From Acrocarpospora macrocephala (lineage in GTDB: Bacteria; Actinomycetota; Actinomycetes; Streptosporangiales; Streptosporangiaceae), in assembly GCF_009687865.1 (NCBI RefSeq), contig NZ_BLAE01000072.1:1-60286 (forward strand): DNA of 60,286 bases. The letters run 5' to 3'. Of the stretch, positions 1 through 8,677 are shown piece by piece. The notes below the pieces were generated by a model. The model saw only the letters and a program-made list of their open reading frames with translations. It did no database searches and was not told the origin of the DNA. The translations under genes were made by a program, and so were the position numbers. Position 1 is the first letter of the stretch, and the number at the start of each line of letters is the position of its first letter.

Positions 1-30
1 GGTTTGGTCGTGCGAGTTCGCGTGGATGGC

Positions 31-270
31 GGGCTCACGCGTGAGGGCCTGGTGGCGAGGGCTCCTGTGTACCCCGGTTTCGCGTTCCTTGGGCTTGCGC
101 GGGGCGGTTTGGCGGTGCGGGCTCGTCTGCGCCACGGCCTCGCGCTTCTCGGGCTTGCGCCTGAGGGCTTGGTGGCGGGGGTTCGCGTGTGCTCTGGGCC
201 TGTGCTCCTTCGGTTCGGGGGCGTGGGCCTGGTGGTGGCTTGCGCGCACTCTGGCCGCGTCGTCTACGTG
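31..270. repeat. Degenerate 60-bp tandem repeat, about four units
   Basis: Four consecutive 60-bp blocks (31-90, 91-150, 151-210, 211-270) align with one another. The recurring signals are GGGCTTGCGC at unit starts, a GGGCCTGGTGGCG-like core and a TTCCTT or TTCTC end. Read on the plus strand they give a loose 20-residue period (GLxxxGLVA), but no start, RBS or family match supports a gene. I see no convincing gene in 1-366, so this looks like decayed repetitive intergenic DNA behind the GntR gene. Confidence 0.5.
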
Positions 271-366
271 GGTTCTGAGCGAGTGGGTTTTGCGCGCGTT
301 GGTGGGCGACTGGGCTTCGCGTATGCGGGTTCTGCGCGGGAAGGTTCGGGGGGTTGGTCGTGGTGG

Positions 367-1071
367 TCAGGAGGGGACGGGGAGGCTGTAGACCAGGCGG
401 AACTGGTCGCAGGGGATGACGATGTCGCTGGTTTCGACTGGGCGGTCGCCGGACCAGTGGGTGCGTTCGATGTGGAGGACGTGTACGCCGGCGGGGAGGT
501 CGAGGACGTCGCTCTCGGCGGGCTGGGGGACGCGGCTGGAGACGTGTTCGATCACTTCGGTGATTTTCATGCCGAGTGCGGACAGGCGGCCGGTCACGTT
601 GCTCACGTCCTCGCCGCTGTCGCCGAGGCCGGCCGGTTCGTACGACGTGGCCAGTTGTACGGGTTTGCCGTCGCCGCGGTAGACGAAGCGGGTTTTGGTG
701 ATCGGGGCCGCGATGTCGAGGCGGAGGCGGGCCGCGATGTCGGGGGTGGCCTCCGCGGGTTCGGTTTGCCAGTCCCAGGTGGCGCGGCGGCCTTGAGCAT
801 GCATGTCGACGGAGAAGGGGGCCTGGCCCCGGTGCAAGGGAAGCAGGGTCGGCCGTTCTCTGACCCGGTGGCCGGAGCCGACACGACCAATGATCAGCCC
901 TTCCTGGGCCAGCACCCGGAGCGCGTGGCGGGCCGCGGTCTCGCCGACGCCGTATTTGCGGGTGATCTGGTGCCGGGACGGGATCGGGGCTCCCGGCGGC
1001 AGGGCGCCGTCGGCGATCTGTCGGCGGAGGTCCTCAACGACGCGCAGGTAAACCGGATCGGAGTTGGCCAT
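367..1071 (-). CDS. GntR family regulator with UTRA effector domain
   Basis: This 234-residue protein has the HutC-type layout. The N-terminal winged helix covers roughly residues 1-70 (PVYLRVVEDLRRQIADG, then PSRHQITRKYGVGETAARHALRVL and a wing ending GSGHRVRE). A UTRA ligand-binding domain covers roughly 85-230, with the typical TKTRFVYRGDGKPVQLATSY and ending IPCDQFRLVYSLP. UTRA proteins sense small metabolites and usually repress nearby promoters. The ligand cannot be read from the sequence. It is divergent from the ATP-binding protein gene, with about 130 bp between them that probably holds both promoters. Confidence 0.88.
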   Translation of the reverse strand: MANSDPVYLRVVEDLRRQIADGALPPGAPIPSRHQITRKYGVGETAARHALRVLAQEGLIIGRVGSGHRVRERPTLLPLHRGQAPFSVDMHAQGRRATWDWQTEPAEATPDIAARLRLDIAAPITKTRFVYRGDGKPVQLATSYEPAGLGDSGEDVSNVTGRLSALGMKITEVIEHVSSRVPQPAESDVLDLPAGVHVLHIERTHWSGDRPVETSDIVIPCDQFRLVYSLPVPS

Positions 1072-1199
1072 CCATCCATCCCTCGGATTGTGAAGCGTTT
1101 TCCAATCTTGGCGTATCCGATGGACAACCCAGAGTAATGGACATGATCTGTGATTCCAACTTTACAGAGCATCAACAACCGACCTTAGGGGGTCAAAGC

Positions 1200-2003
1200 A
1201 TGGCTCAATGGACGGATCGCTGGACCATCGAACTGCCTGGCATCCCGCCCATGGCGGCGGTCGCCCGGATCTTCGTACGGCAGTTCTTCGCAGGTCACGG
1301 CCGGATCGATGACGCCGAACTCGTCGTTTCCGAGCTTTTCACGAATGCGGTGCGTTACAGCCGATCGAAAGACGAGGGAAATGTCATTGTTGGCGCGATA
1401 CGCCAGGAACGTTCTATTCGCGTCGAAGTCACAGACCAGGGATCCGAGTTGCTTCCCCAGGTCAGACACGCAACCCCGAACGAGGACACCGGCCGCGGCC
1501 TCTTCATCGTCCGCACCCTAGCCAACACCTGGGGCCACCAGACCCTAACCAACTCCACCACCGCCTGGGCCGTCCTCAACCCCTCCGAACCGAATACCTG
1601 CCCCTCCGCACTCCACCCACCCCCGTCGGTTCCGCTGGAGGACGCGTTCGAAGGTGTGGTGGATCTCCCACCCACCCTCCCTTTTGTTCTGTCCGGGCTC
1701 CGCCCGTCCCCGTCGGTTCCGCTGGAGGACGCGTTCGAAGGTCTGGTGGATCTCCCACTCACTCGCCCCTTTGCTCTATCCGGACTTCGCCCTGGGTTCC
1801 GCCGACCCCCGCACGATCCGTTGGAGCGCCCGCTTGAAGAGGCACTGGAAGGCCAGGCCAGATCCAAATTCGGCCGAAACGGCGACCGTGCTCGCCCCTA
1901 CGTCCCTCCCGATCGTGCGGATTGGCCCGCCTTTTGTCCGCCCTCGCGGCAGGAACACCGCAGAGGATCCCTGACCCCCGGTCAACGACCCCCTTTGAAT
2001 TAG
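1200..2003 (+). CDS. RsbW-like ATP-binding protein with repeat-derived C-terminal tail
   Basis: Residues 1-125 form a GHKL-type HATPase_c_2 domain of the anti-sigma/RsbW kind found in large numbers in actinomycetes. The N-box is ELFTNA (about 45-50), the G1 motif is VTDQG (about 78-82) and the G2 motif is GRGLFIV (about 98-104). Such proteins bind ATP and usually control a sigma factor or anti-anti-sigma partner by binding or serine phosphorylation. The ATG at 1200 begins the conserved domain, and the in-frame ORF further upstream has no homology signal. From residue 140 the protein is a proline-rich tail made of two 29-residue repeats, probably translated repeat DNA. The stop codon lies at the edge of the IscB element, so the tail may be partly an insertion product. 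Confidence 0.8.
   Translation: MAQWTDRWTIELPGIPPMAAVARIFVRQFFAGHGRIDDAELVVSELFTNAVRYSRSKDEGNVIVGAIRQERSIRVEVTDQGSELLPQVRHATPNEDTGRGLFIVRTLANTWGHQTLTNSTTAWAVLNPSEPNTCPSALHPPPSVPLEDAFEGVVDLPPTLPFVLSGLRPSPSVPLEDAFEGLVDLPLTRPFALSGLRPGFRRPPHDPLERPLEEALEGQARSKFGRNGDRARPYVPPDRADWPAFCPPSRQEHRRGSLTPGQRPPLN
1621..1794 (+). repeat. Two tandem 87-bp copies of a two-hairpin coding repeat
   Basis: Copies at 1621-1707 and 1708-1794 are nearly identical, and each begins CCCCGTCGG. Copy one contains hairpin GGTGG-ATCTC-CCACC (1658-1672) and, 36 bp later, hairpin CGGGC-TCC-GCCCG (1694-1706). The same pair at the same spacing occurs at 60174-60222. The unit is 29 codons, so tandem copying keeps the host frame open. 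Confidence 0.75.
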
Positions 2004-2325
2004 GGGGCTTGAGGTACCACCAGGTGCTGGCAAGCCCGTATTGACCAGCTCCAGCCATCACGAACAGGAGGTGCATCTTTGATGGCTACGTTTCACGTAA
2101 GACAGCAGACCCACCAGCCCGTGCTTCCTCAGCGGGCTGCTCTGGAATCCGTGGGAGCAGACACCCCGGGTCGGGACGAAACGGCCCACGGACACGGCTA
2201 CGCCGTACCTGGCGTGGAACATGAGCGAGGGGAGACCGGTCAGGCCGCACCACCTGACCGGCGTCACCCCTCAGGCGCTCCAGCGTCTGAGGGAGCGGCC
2301 CGTAAGGGCCAACATCCGATCGTGC
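2004..2325 (+). ncRNA. omega RNA (HEARO-type guide scaffold) of IscB
   Basis: The 320 bp before the conserved IscB start reads poorly as protein but folds well. Stems are GGGCTTG/CAAGCCC (2005-2011 with 2031-2037), CAGCCCG/CGGGCTG (2115-2121 with 2133-2139), CCGGTCAGG/CCTGACCGG (2236-2244 with 2253-2261), CCTCAGGCGC/GCGTCTGAGG (2269-2278 with 2283-2292, one wobble) and GGCCC-GTAA-GGGCC (2297-2310, a GNRA loop). IscB proteins are known to use an RNA encoded directly upstream, whose 5' end is the guide. The guide here would come from sequence just left of the element, around 1985-2003. Exact ends are not determined. Confidence 0.7.
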
Positions 2326-3632
2326 ATCCGGTCGTGTTCGTCCTGGACGCCCAGGGCCGTCCGCTCGACCCGTGCCACCCCGCTCGCGCCCGCAAGCTCC
2401 TGGCCTCCGGGCGGGCGGTTGTGGCACGACACACCCCCTTCATCATCCGGTTGAAGGACCGGACCGTCGATCAGTCCACCGTGGGCGGAGCTCACGTCGG
2501 CATCGACCCCGGCAGCAGACACACCGGGATCGCGGTCTTCACCAGCCACGATGGGCGCCGTAGCGGCCTGTACGCCATCCAGCTCGACCACCGGGGCGCC
2601 GCGATCCGCGACAAGCTGGCCCGCAGGGCCGCCTACCGGAGAGGACGCCGCTCACGGAACCTGCGTTACCGCGCGCGCCGCTTCAACAACCGGACTCGGC
2701 CGCAGGGGTGGCTTGCCCCATCCCTGCGGCACCGCCTCGACACCACCCTGTCGTGGATCGACCGGCTGACCCGGTGGGTTCCCCTGCGAGCGGTACACGT
2801 CGAACGGGTCGCGTTCGACACCCACCAGCTCAGTGCGGGCAAGCCACTGTCGGGTGTGGAATACCAGCAGGGCACCCTGGCGGGCTACGAGATTCGCCAA
2901 TACCTGCTCGCCAAGGGGGGCCGCAGGTGCGCCTACTGCGGCGCGGGCGGCGTCCCGCTCAACATCGACCACATCCGGCCGCGTTCGCGGGGCGGCAGCG
3001 ACCGGGTGTCGAACCTGACGCTCGCCTGCGTGCCCTGCAATCAGGCCAAGGACAACCTGCCGGTCCAGGAGTTCCTGGCCGGGAAACCGGACGCTCTGGC
3101 CAGGGTGGAGGCGCAGGCCAAGGCTCCGTTGCGGGATGCGGCCGCGGTCAACGCGACACGGTGGGCGCTGTGGCATGCCCTGACCGCGACCGCTCTGCCC
3201 GTCCACACCGGCAGCGGGGGCCGTACCAAGTGGAATCGGTCCCGGACCGGGGCACCGAAGTCCCACTCCCTGGACGCGCTGCACGTCGGCCACCTGGACC
3301 AGGTGACCGGCTGGCCCGGCACGGTCCTGATCGTCACCGCGACCGGGCGCGGCTCCTACGCCCGGACCCGCACCGACAAGTACGGCTTCCCTCGGCTGCG
3401 TCTGCCTCGCCTCAAGCAGGTCCACGGATTCCGCACCGGGGATTTGGTCCGCGCACGCGTGCCGTCGGGAACAAACGCCGGCGTCCATACCGGCCGCGTC
3501 GCCGTCCGCACCAGCGGCCGCTTCAACCTCACCACCGCCCACGGCACCCGTCAGGGCATCGGTTACCGGCATGTCCATCTGCTCCAACGAGCCGACGGCT
3601 ACGCCTACACCGTCCGAGGAGAAGAGAGTTGA
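2322..3632 (+). CDS. iscB: IscB RNA-guided nuclease (RuvC and HNH domains)
   Basis: With a GTG start at 2322 the protein has 436 residues, typical for IscB. In order it has: a PLMP-like N-terminus (FVLDAQGRPLDPCHPARAR, residues 6-24); RuvC-I GIDPGSRHTGIAV with Asp62; an arginine-rich bridge helix at about 100-125; RuvC-II HVERVAFD with Glu161; an HNH domain with CAYC (203-206), DHIRPRSRGG with His217 and CVPC (236-239); and RuvC-III SHSLDAL with Asp318. All catalytic residues are present, so the nuclease should be active. The frame stays open back to 2079, but that stretch is the structured omega RNA and the family begins at FVLD. GTG 2334 is the alternative start. IscB is the ancestor-like relative of Cas9 and cuts DNA matched by its omega RNA. 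Confidence 0.92.
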   Translation: MHPVVFVLDAQGRPLDPCHPARARKLLASGRAVVARHTPFIIRLKDRTVDQSTVGGAHVGIDPGSRHTGIAVFTSHDGRRSGLYAIQLDHRGAAIRDKLARRAAYRRGRRSRNLRYRARRFNNRTRPQGWLAPSLRHRLDTTLSWIDRLTRWVPLRAVHVERVAFDTHQLSAGKPLSGVEYQQGTLAGYEIRQYLLAKGGRRCAYCGAGGVPLNIDHIRPRSRGGSDRVSNLTLACVPCNQAKDNLPVQEFLAGKPDALARVEAQAKAPLRDAAAVNATRWALWHALTATALPVHTGSGGRTKWNRSRTGAPKSHSLDALHVGHLDQVTGWPGTVLIVTATGRGSYARTRTDKYGFPRLRLPRLKQVHGFRTGDLVRARVPSGTNAGVHTGRVAVRTSGRFNLTTAHGTRQGIGYRHVHLLQRADGYAYTVRGEES

Positions 3633-3687
3633 TGTCCCCGCATGCTCAGGCCCTTGGCGGCCCTCCCACTCCCGTTTCCTCTCCGGC

Positions 3688-4212
3688 GTGAACGCCGAAG
3701 TATCCGCGGGAGGATGCGATGACGCCGACAACCCCCACGACAACCCAGCAGGCGACTCCCAAAACAGCCGGGCAGGCGACGTCCGCGACAGTGCGGCAGA
3801 CAACGTCCGAGACAACCCGGCGGGTAATCCCCACGGCACCCCCGCAGACGATCCTCCCAACGAACCTTCAGACGACCTCTCCGGCAAGCTTCACCACCAG
3901 TTCCGCTCGCAGCCTTCCCACAATCTCGTCGATAGGTTTGAGGTGCATGGGCTGCACGTAGCTCCCGCGCAGGCGGGTTGTGAGGTGTTGCTCTGGTTGG
4001 TGCCGGTGGCGCGGGCGGATCGGACCAGGGTCAGGCAGCACACGTGTGAGTGCCGGGCGACCATCTACGAGCTCTGCCAGGCGGGTGGGCTGCGGTTCAT
4101 CCGGCGTACCGTCCGGGGGCCTGATGGGCAGCGGGTGCATGAGACCGAGCGGCTTGTCGCGGCGCGGGCTGAGCGGGTGTGGCTGAGGCTGCTGTTGGGG
4201 CAGGCCCGCTGA
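3688..4212 (+). CDS. Hypothetical protein with 8-residue repeats and a cysteine-containing C-terminal domain
   Basis: I do not recognise a named family. The C-terminal 85 residues (from about 3958) have clear coding character and a compact sequence with CECRATIYELCQAGG followed by RFIRRTVRG, which looks like a small conserved actinobacterial domain. The N-terminal part is six degenerate 8-residue repeats of the form DNPAGDxx, acidic and Asn/Pro rich, probably a disordered linker. The start is uncertain. Candidates are the overlap start at 3571 inside iscB, GTG 3688 chosen here (but within the putative element hairpin), or GTG 3943 giving only the C-terminal domain. Confidence 0.5.
   Translation: MNAEVSAGGCDDADNPHDNPAGDSQNSRAGDVRDSAADNVRDNPAGNPHGTPADDPPNEPSDDLSGKLHHQFRSQPSHNLVDRFEVHGLHVAPAQAGCEVLLWLVPVARADRTRVRQHTCECRATIYELCQAGGLRFIRRTVRGPDGQRVHETERLVAARAERVWLRLLLGQAR
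3741..3884 (+). repeat. Six degenerate 24-bp tandem repeats
   Basis: Six contiguous 24-bp units (3741-3764, 3765-3788, 3789-3812, 3813-3836, 3837-3860, 3861-3884) share a CAxCCxGCAGxCGAC core. There are no spacers, so it is not CRISPR. The 24-bp unit equals eight codons in the frame of the surrounding gene. Confidence 0.6.
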
Positions 4213-4299
4213 CCTGCGGCTTACTCCAGCCTCAGAAGACCGAAAAATTCTCTCCAGGAGTCTGTAACGCGCGTGTAAGAAACGGCGATTCAACGGATA

Positions 4300-5345
<1,046 letters not shown>

Positions 5346-5380
5346 GTGCGTTCAGGAGAACATAGTAAAGAGGGTCGCGG

Positions 5381-7066
5381 ATGAGCCATCCACACCCCGA
5401 ACTCGGCCCCCCGCCGCCACTGCCCGAGCACGGCCTGCGCATCGTCGCGCTCGGCGGCCTCGGGGAGATCGGCCGCAACATGGCGGTCTTCGAGTTCGAC
5501 GGGCGGCTGCTGATCGTCGACTGCGGGGTGCTGTTCCCGGAGCCTGACCAGCCAGGCGTCGACCTGATCCTGCCGGATTTCGACTACATTCGGGACCGTC
5601 TGGACGACATCGAAGCGGTCGTGCTGACCCACGCCCATGAGGATCACATCGGCGCGGTGCCGTACCTGCTCCGGGAGAAGCGGGACCTTCCGCTGGTCGG
5701 CGCGAAGCTGACGCTGGCGCTGATCGAGGCCAAGCTCACCGAGCATCGCATCCAGCCGGTCAAGCAGGAGGTGGTGGAGGGGGAGCGGCGCCGGTTCGGG
5801 CCGTTCGAGTGCGAGTTCTTCGCGGTCAACCACTCCATCCCGGACGCGCTGGCCGTGGCCGTGCGCACCCCGGCGGGGATCGTGCTGCACACCGGCGACT
5901 TCAAGATGGATCAGCTGCCGATGGACGGCCGGCTGACCGACCTGGGGGGTTTCGCCAGGCTCGGCGCCGAGGGTGTGGATCTGCTGATGTCGGATTCCAC
6001 CAACTCGGAGGTGCCCGGCTTCGTCACCAGCGAGCGGGACATCGCGCCGATCATCGACGACGTGATCAGGACCGCCGAGAAGCGCATCATCGTGGCCTGC
6101 TTCGCCTCGCACATCCATCGTGTCCAGCAGGCGATCGACTCGGCCGAGAAGTACGGTCGAAAGGTCGCCCTGATCGGCCGCTCGATGGTCCGCAACATGG
6201 GGGTGGCCCGCGACCTGAACTATCTGAAGGTGCCGCCGGGCCTGCTGGTGGACTCCCGGGAGATCGAGGAGTGGCCGCCGGAGGACGTGGTGCTGATCTG
6301 CACCGGCTCCCAGGGCGAGCCGATGGCCGCGCTGTCCCGGATGGCCAACCGGGACCACCCGATCCGGGTGGCCGAGGGCGACACCGTGCTGCTGGCGTCC
6401 TCGCTGGTGCCGGGGAACGAGACGGCGGTCAACAAGGTCATCAACGGGCTGACCCGCTGGGGGGCCCGCGTCGTGCACAAGGGCAACGCGCTGGTGCACG
6501 TGTCCGGGCACGCGGCGGCCGGTGAGCTGCTGTACGTGCTGAACGCGACCAAGCCGTCGAACTTCATGCCGGTGCACGGCGAGTGGCGGCACCTGCGGGC
6601 GCACGCCAAGCTGGCCCGGCTGACCGGCGTCCCGGACGAGAACATCGTGATCGCCGAGGACGGCGTGGTGGTGGACCTGCTGGACGGCCAGGCCAAGGTC
6701 GTCGGCGCGGTCCCGGCCGGTTACGTGTTCGTGGACGGCACCTCCGTGGGCGACATCACGGAGGTGGCGCTCAAGGATCGCCGGATCCTGGGCGACGAGG
6801 GCTTCATCTCGGTGGTGGTCGTGGTCGACTCGACCACCGGCAAGCTGTCCGGCGGGCCGGAGATCACCGCGCGTGGCTCCGGCATCGACCCGGATTCGCT
6901 GGACCTGGTCATCCCGCAGATCGAGCGCGCCCTGCAGGACGCGGCGGCCGACGGGGTGGCGGACGTGCAGCAGATCCGCCGGGTGCTGCGCCGCACGCTC
7001 GGCCGCTGGGTGAGCGACTCCTACCGCCGCCGCCCGATGATCATTCCGGTGGTCGTGGAGATCTAG
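5381..7066 (+). CDS. rnj: Ribonuclease J
   Basis: This is a metallo-beta-lactamase/beta-CASP ribonuclease acting in mRNA decay and rRNA maturation, with 5'-3' exonuclease and endonuclease activity. The 561-residue protein carries the zinc-binding HAHEDH (84-89), the later LHTGDFK and SDSTNSEVPG segments, the beta-CASP SHIHRVQQA region, and GHAAAGEL with MPVHGEWRHL towards the C-terminus. Length and motifs are those of intact RNase J. An RBS-like AAAGAGGG precedes the ATG. It is co-directional with dapA and ends at a bidirectional terminator. Confidence 0.96.
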   Translation: MSHPHPELGPPPPLPEHGLRIVALGGLGEIGRNMAVFEFDGRLLIVDCGVLFPEPDQPGVDLILPDFDYIRDRLDDIEAVVLTHAHEDHIGAVPYLLREKRDLPLVGAKLTLALIEAKLTEHRIQPVKQEVVEGERRRFGPFECEFFAVNHSIPDALAVAVRTPAGIVLHTGDFKMDQLPMDGRLTDLGGFARLGAEGVDLLMSDSTNSEVPGFVTSERDIAPIIDDVIRTAEKRIIVACFASHIHRVQQAIDSAEKYGRKVALIGRSMVRNMGVARDLNYLKVPPGLLVDSREIEEWPPEDVVLICTGSQGEPMAALSRMANRDHPIRVAEGDTVLLASSLVPGNETAVNKVINGLTRWGARVVHKGNALVHVSGHAAAGELLYVLNATKPSNFMPVHGEWRHLRAHAKLARLTGVPDENIVIAEDGVVVDLLDGQAKVVGAVPAGYVFVDGTSVGDITEVALKDRRILGDEGFISVVVVVDSTTGKLSGGPEITARGSGIDPDSLDLVIPQIERALQDAAADGVADVQQIRRVLRRTLGRWVSDSYRRRPMIIPVVVEI

Positions 7067-7072
7067 ACACCC

Positions 7073-7105
7073 GAACGGCGCGTGACCCAGGGTCACGCGC
7101 CGTTT
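7073..7105. terminator. Bidirectional terminator between rnj and the MFS gene
   Basis: A perfect 14-bp inverted repeat, AACGGCGCGTGACC (7074-7087) and GGTCACGCGCCGTT (7091-7104), with a 3-nt loop sits between the convergent stops. T runs follow on the plus side. Confidence 0.8.
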
Positions 7106-7111
7106 GTGTGC

Positions 7112-8677
7112 TTACGGGACCTGGACCGGTTCCTCGACGACCCGGCCCTCGTCGTCCAGGATGACCTCGGGGATCTCCTTGGGCACGCCGCGCAGCGCGT
7201 ACAGGATGGCGAAGGACAGGATGGCGAGCAGGGCGGCGCCGGTGACGGCGCTCGCGTGCATGGCGTCGATGTAGGTTCGCTGGGCCGCGCCGATCAGCGC
7301 GTCGGCGAGTTGTGCGGGCAGGGTGGTGGCCGCCTGGACGGCGCCGCCCAGCGACTCCCTGGCCGCGTCCGCGACCTCGGCGGGCAGGCCGGCGGGCGGG
7401 ACGAGGCGCTGGGTGTACAGGCCGCCGATCACGCTGCCCAACACGGCGATGCCGAGCGAGCCGCCGACCTCGGTCGCGGTCTCGGAGATGGCCGAGGCCG
7501 CGCCCGCCCGTTCCCGGGGCACCGAGGCGAGGATGGTGTCGTTGGTGACCGCGAAGGTGAAGCCCATGCCCACGCCACTGATCAGCATCGCGGGCAACAT
7601 GAGCAGGTAGGGGGTGTCGAGCCCGATCAGGCTGTAGAGAAACAGTCCGAGCGCGGTGAGCAGCAGGCCGAACGTGACCACCTTGGCCCGGCCGATGGCG
7701 CTCACCAGGACGCCGGCGAGTCCGCCGCCGATGGCGGCCGAGACACCGCCGGGTATCCCGGCCAGCCCTGACATCAGCGGCGACCAGCCCCGGATGAGCT
7801 GGAAATACTGGGCGAAGGCGACCGACATGGCCAGCATGGAGAACAGGATGATCACGTTGGCGGCGATCGACCCGGTGAAGGCGCGGTGCTGGAACAGTTT
7901 GACGTCGATGAGCGGCTCGGTCAGCCGGGTCTGTCGCCGGACGAACACCACCAGGGCGACCACGCCGATCGCGGCCGAGATCCAGACCGCCTGATCGCCG
8001 ATGCCGTCGTGGGCGGCGACCTTCATCGCGTACACCAGGCCGATCACGCCGACGAACGAGAGCGGCACGCTGATCAGGTCGAGCGGCCGGGAGCGCGGGT
8101 TGCGCGACTCGGGCAGCAGCAGCCAGCCGCCGATGAGCAGCGCGATCGTGATCGGCACGTTGATCAGGAACACCGAGCCCCACCAGAAGTGGTCCAGCAG
8201 CAGCCCGCCGACCACCGGGCCGACGGCGAAGCCGAGGGCGGAGATGCTGCTCCAAATGCCGACGGCGGCGGTGCGCTCCTTCGGCTCGGTGAACACATTC
8301 CTGATGATCGACAAGGTGGACGGCATGATGGTCGCCCCGGCCACGCCCAGCAGGGCGCGCGCCGCGATCAGCAGCTCCGGCGTCGGTGCGTACGCGGTGA
8401 GCGCGGAGGCCGCCCCGAACGCGACGGTGCCGATCAGCAGCAGCCGCTTGCGGCCGATGCGATCGCCCAGATTGCCCATCGTGATCAGCAGACCGGCCAG
8501 CGCGAAGCCGTAGATGTCCAGGATCCACAGCAGCTGGGTGGCCGATGGGCCCATGTCCTCCACCAGCTTGGGCATCGCCTGGTGCAGCACGGTGAGGTCG
8601 AGCGCGAGCAGCAGCATGGCCAGGCAGGAGATGACCAGCGTGCCCCACTTGCGGGCATTTGTTACTGAAGAAGTCAT
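7112..8677 (-). CDS. MFS drug-efflux transporter, DHA2 (14-TMS) family
   Basis: The 521-residue protein has the size and hydrophobic pattern of the EmrB/QacA group, with about 14 membrane helices. Motif A appears as GNLGDRIGRKR and motif C as GPVVGGLLL in the fifth helix region. It should export a drug or metabolite by proton antiport. ATG 8675-8677 overlaps the stop of the upstream SARP gene by four bases (ATGA), so the two are translationally coupled and the regulator probably controls this exporter. It converges on rnj. Confidence 0.92.
   Translation of the reverse strand: MTSSVTNARKWGTLVISCLAMLLLALDLTVLHQAMPKLVEDMGPSATQLLWILDIYGFALAGLLITMGNLGDRIGRKRLLLIGTVAFGAASALTAYAPTPELLIAARALLGVAGATIMPSTLSIIRNVFTEPKERTAAVGIWSSISALGFAVGPVVGGLLLDHFWWGSVFLINVPITIALLIGGWLLLPESRNPRSRPLDLISVPLSFVGVIGLVYAMKVAAHDGIGDQAVWISAAIGVVALVVFVRRQTRLTEPLIDVKLFQHRAFTGSIAANVIILFSMLAMSVAFAQYFQLIRGWSPLMSGLAGIPGGVSAAIGGGLAGVLVSAIGRAKVVTFGLLLTALGLFLYSLIGLDTPYLLMLPAMLISGVGMGFTFAVTNDTILASVPRERAGAASAISETATEVGGSLGIAVLGSVIGGLYTQRLVPPAGLPAEVADAARESLGGAVQAATTLPAQLADALIGAAQRTYIDAMHASAVTGAALLAILSFAILYALRGVPKEIPEVILDDEGRVVEEPVQVP

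Larger units (their letters stand above)
2001..3700 (+). mobile_element. IscB-type IS200/IS605-group element without a TnpA gene
   Basis: The element holds an omega RNA region followed by iscB and no tnpA. The left edge is inferred near 2001-2004, where a GGGCTTG/CAAGCCC stem begins directly after the stop codon of the upstream gene. The right edge is inferred just beyond the iscB stop, where a CGGCG-TGAA-CGCCG hairpin (3684-3697) sits. Both boundaries are estimates. No target-site duplication is expected for this group. Confidence 0.55.

Noticed and set aside
4-1137. Long plus-strand ORF across the window start
   Set aside because: It is antisense to the GntR/UTRA gene and rich in Val/Gly/Arg as expected for a shadow of a GC-rich gene. 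There is no family signal.
2079-2321. N-terminal 81 residues of the iscB ORF as protein
   Set aside because: The stretch has no IscB homology and is packed with stem-loops, so it is better explained as the omega RNA.
3741-3884. CRISPR-like array
   Set aside because: The 24-bp units are contiguous, degenerate and without spacers, and they preserve a coding frame. No cas genes are present.
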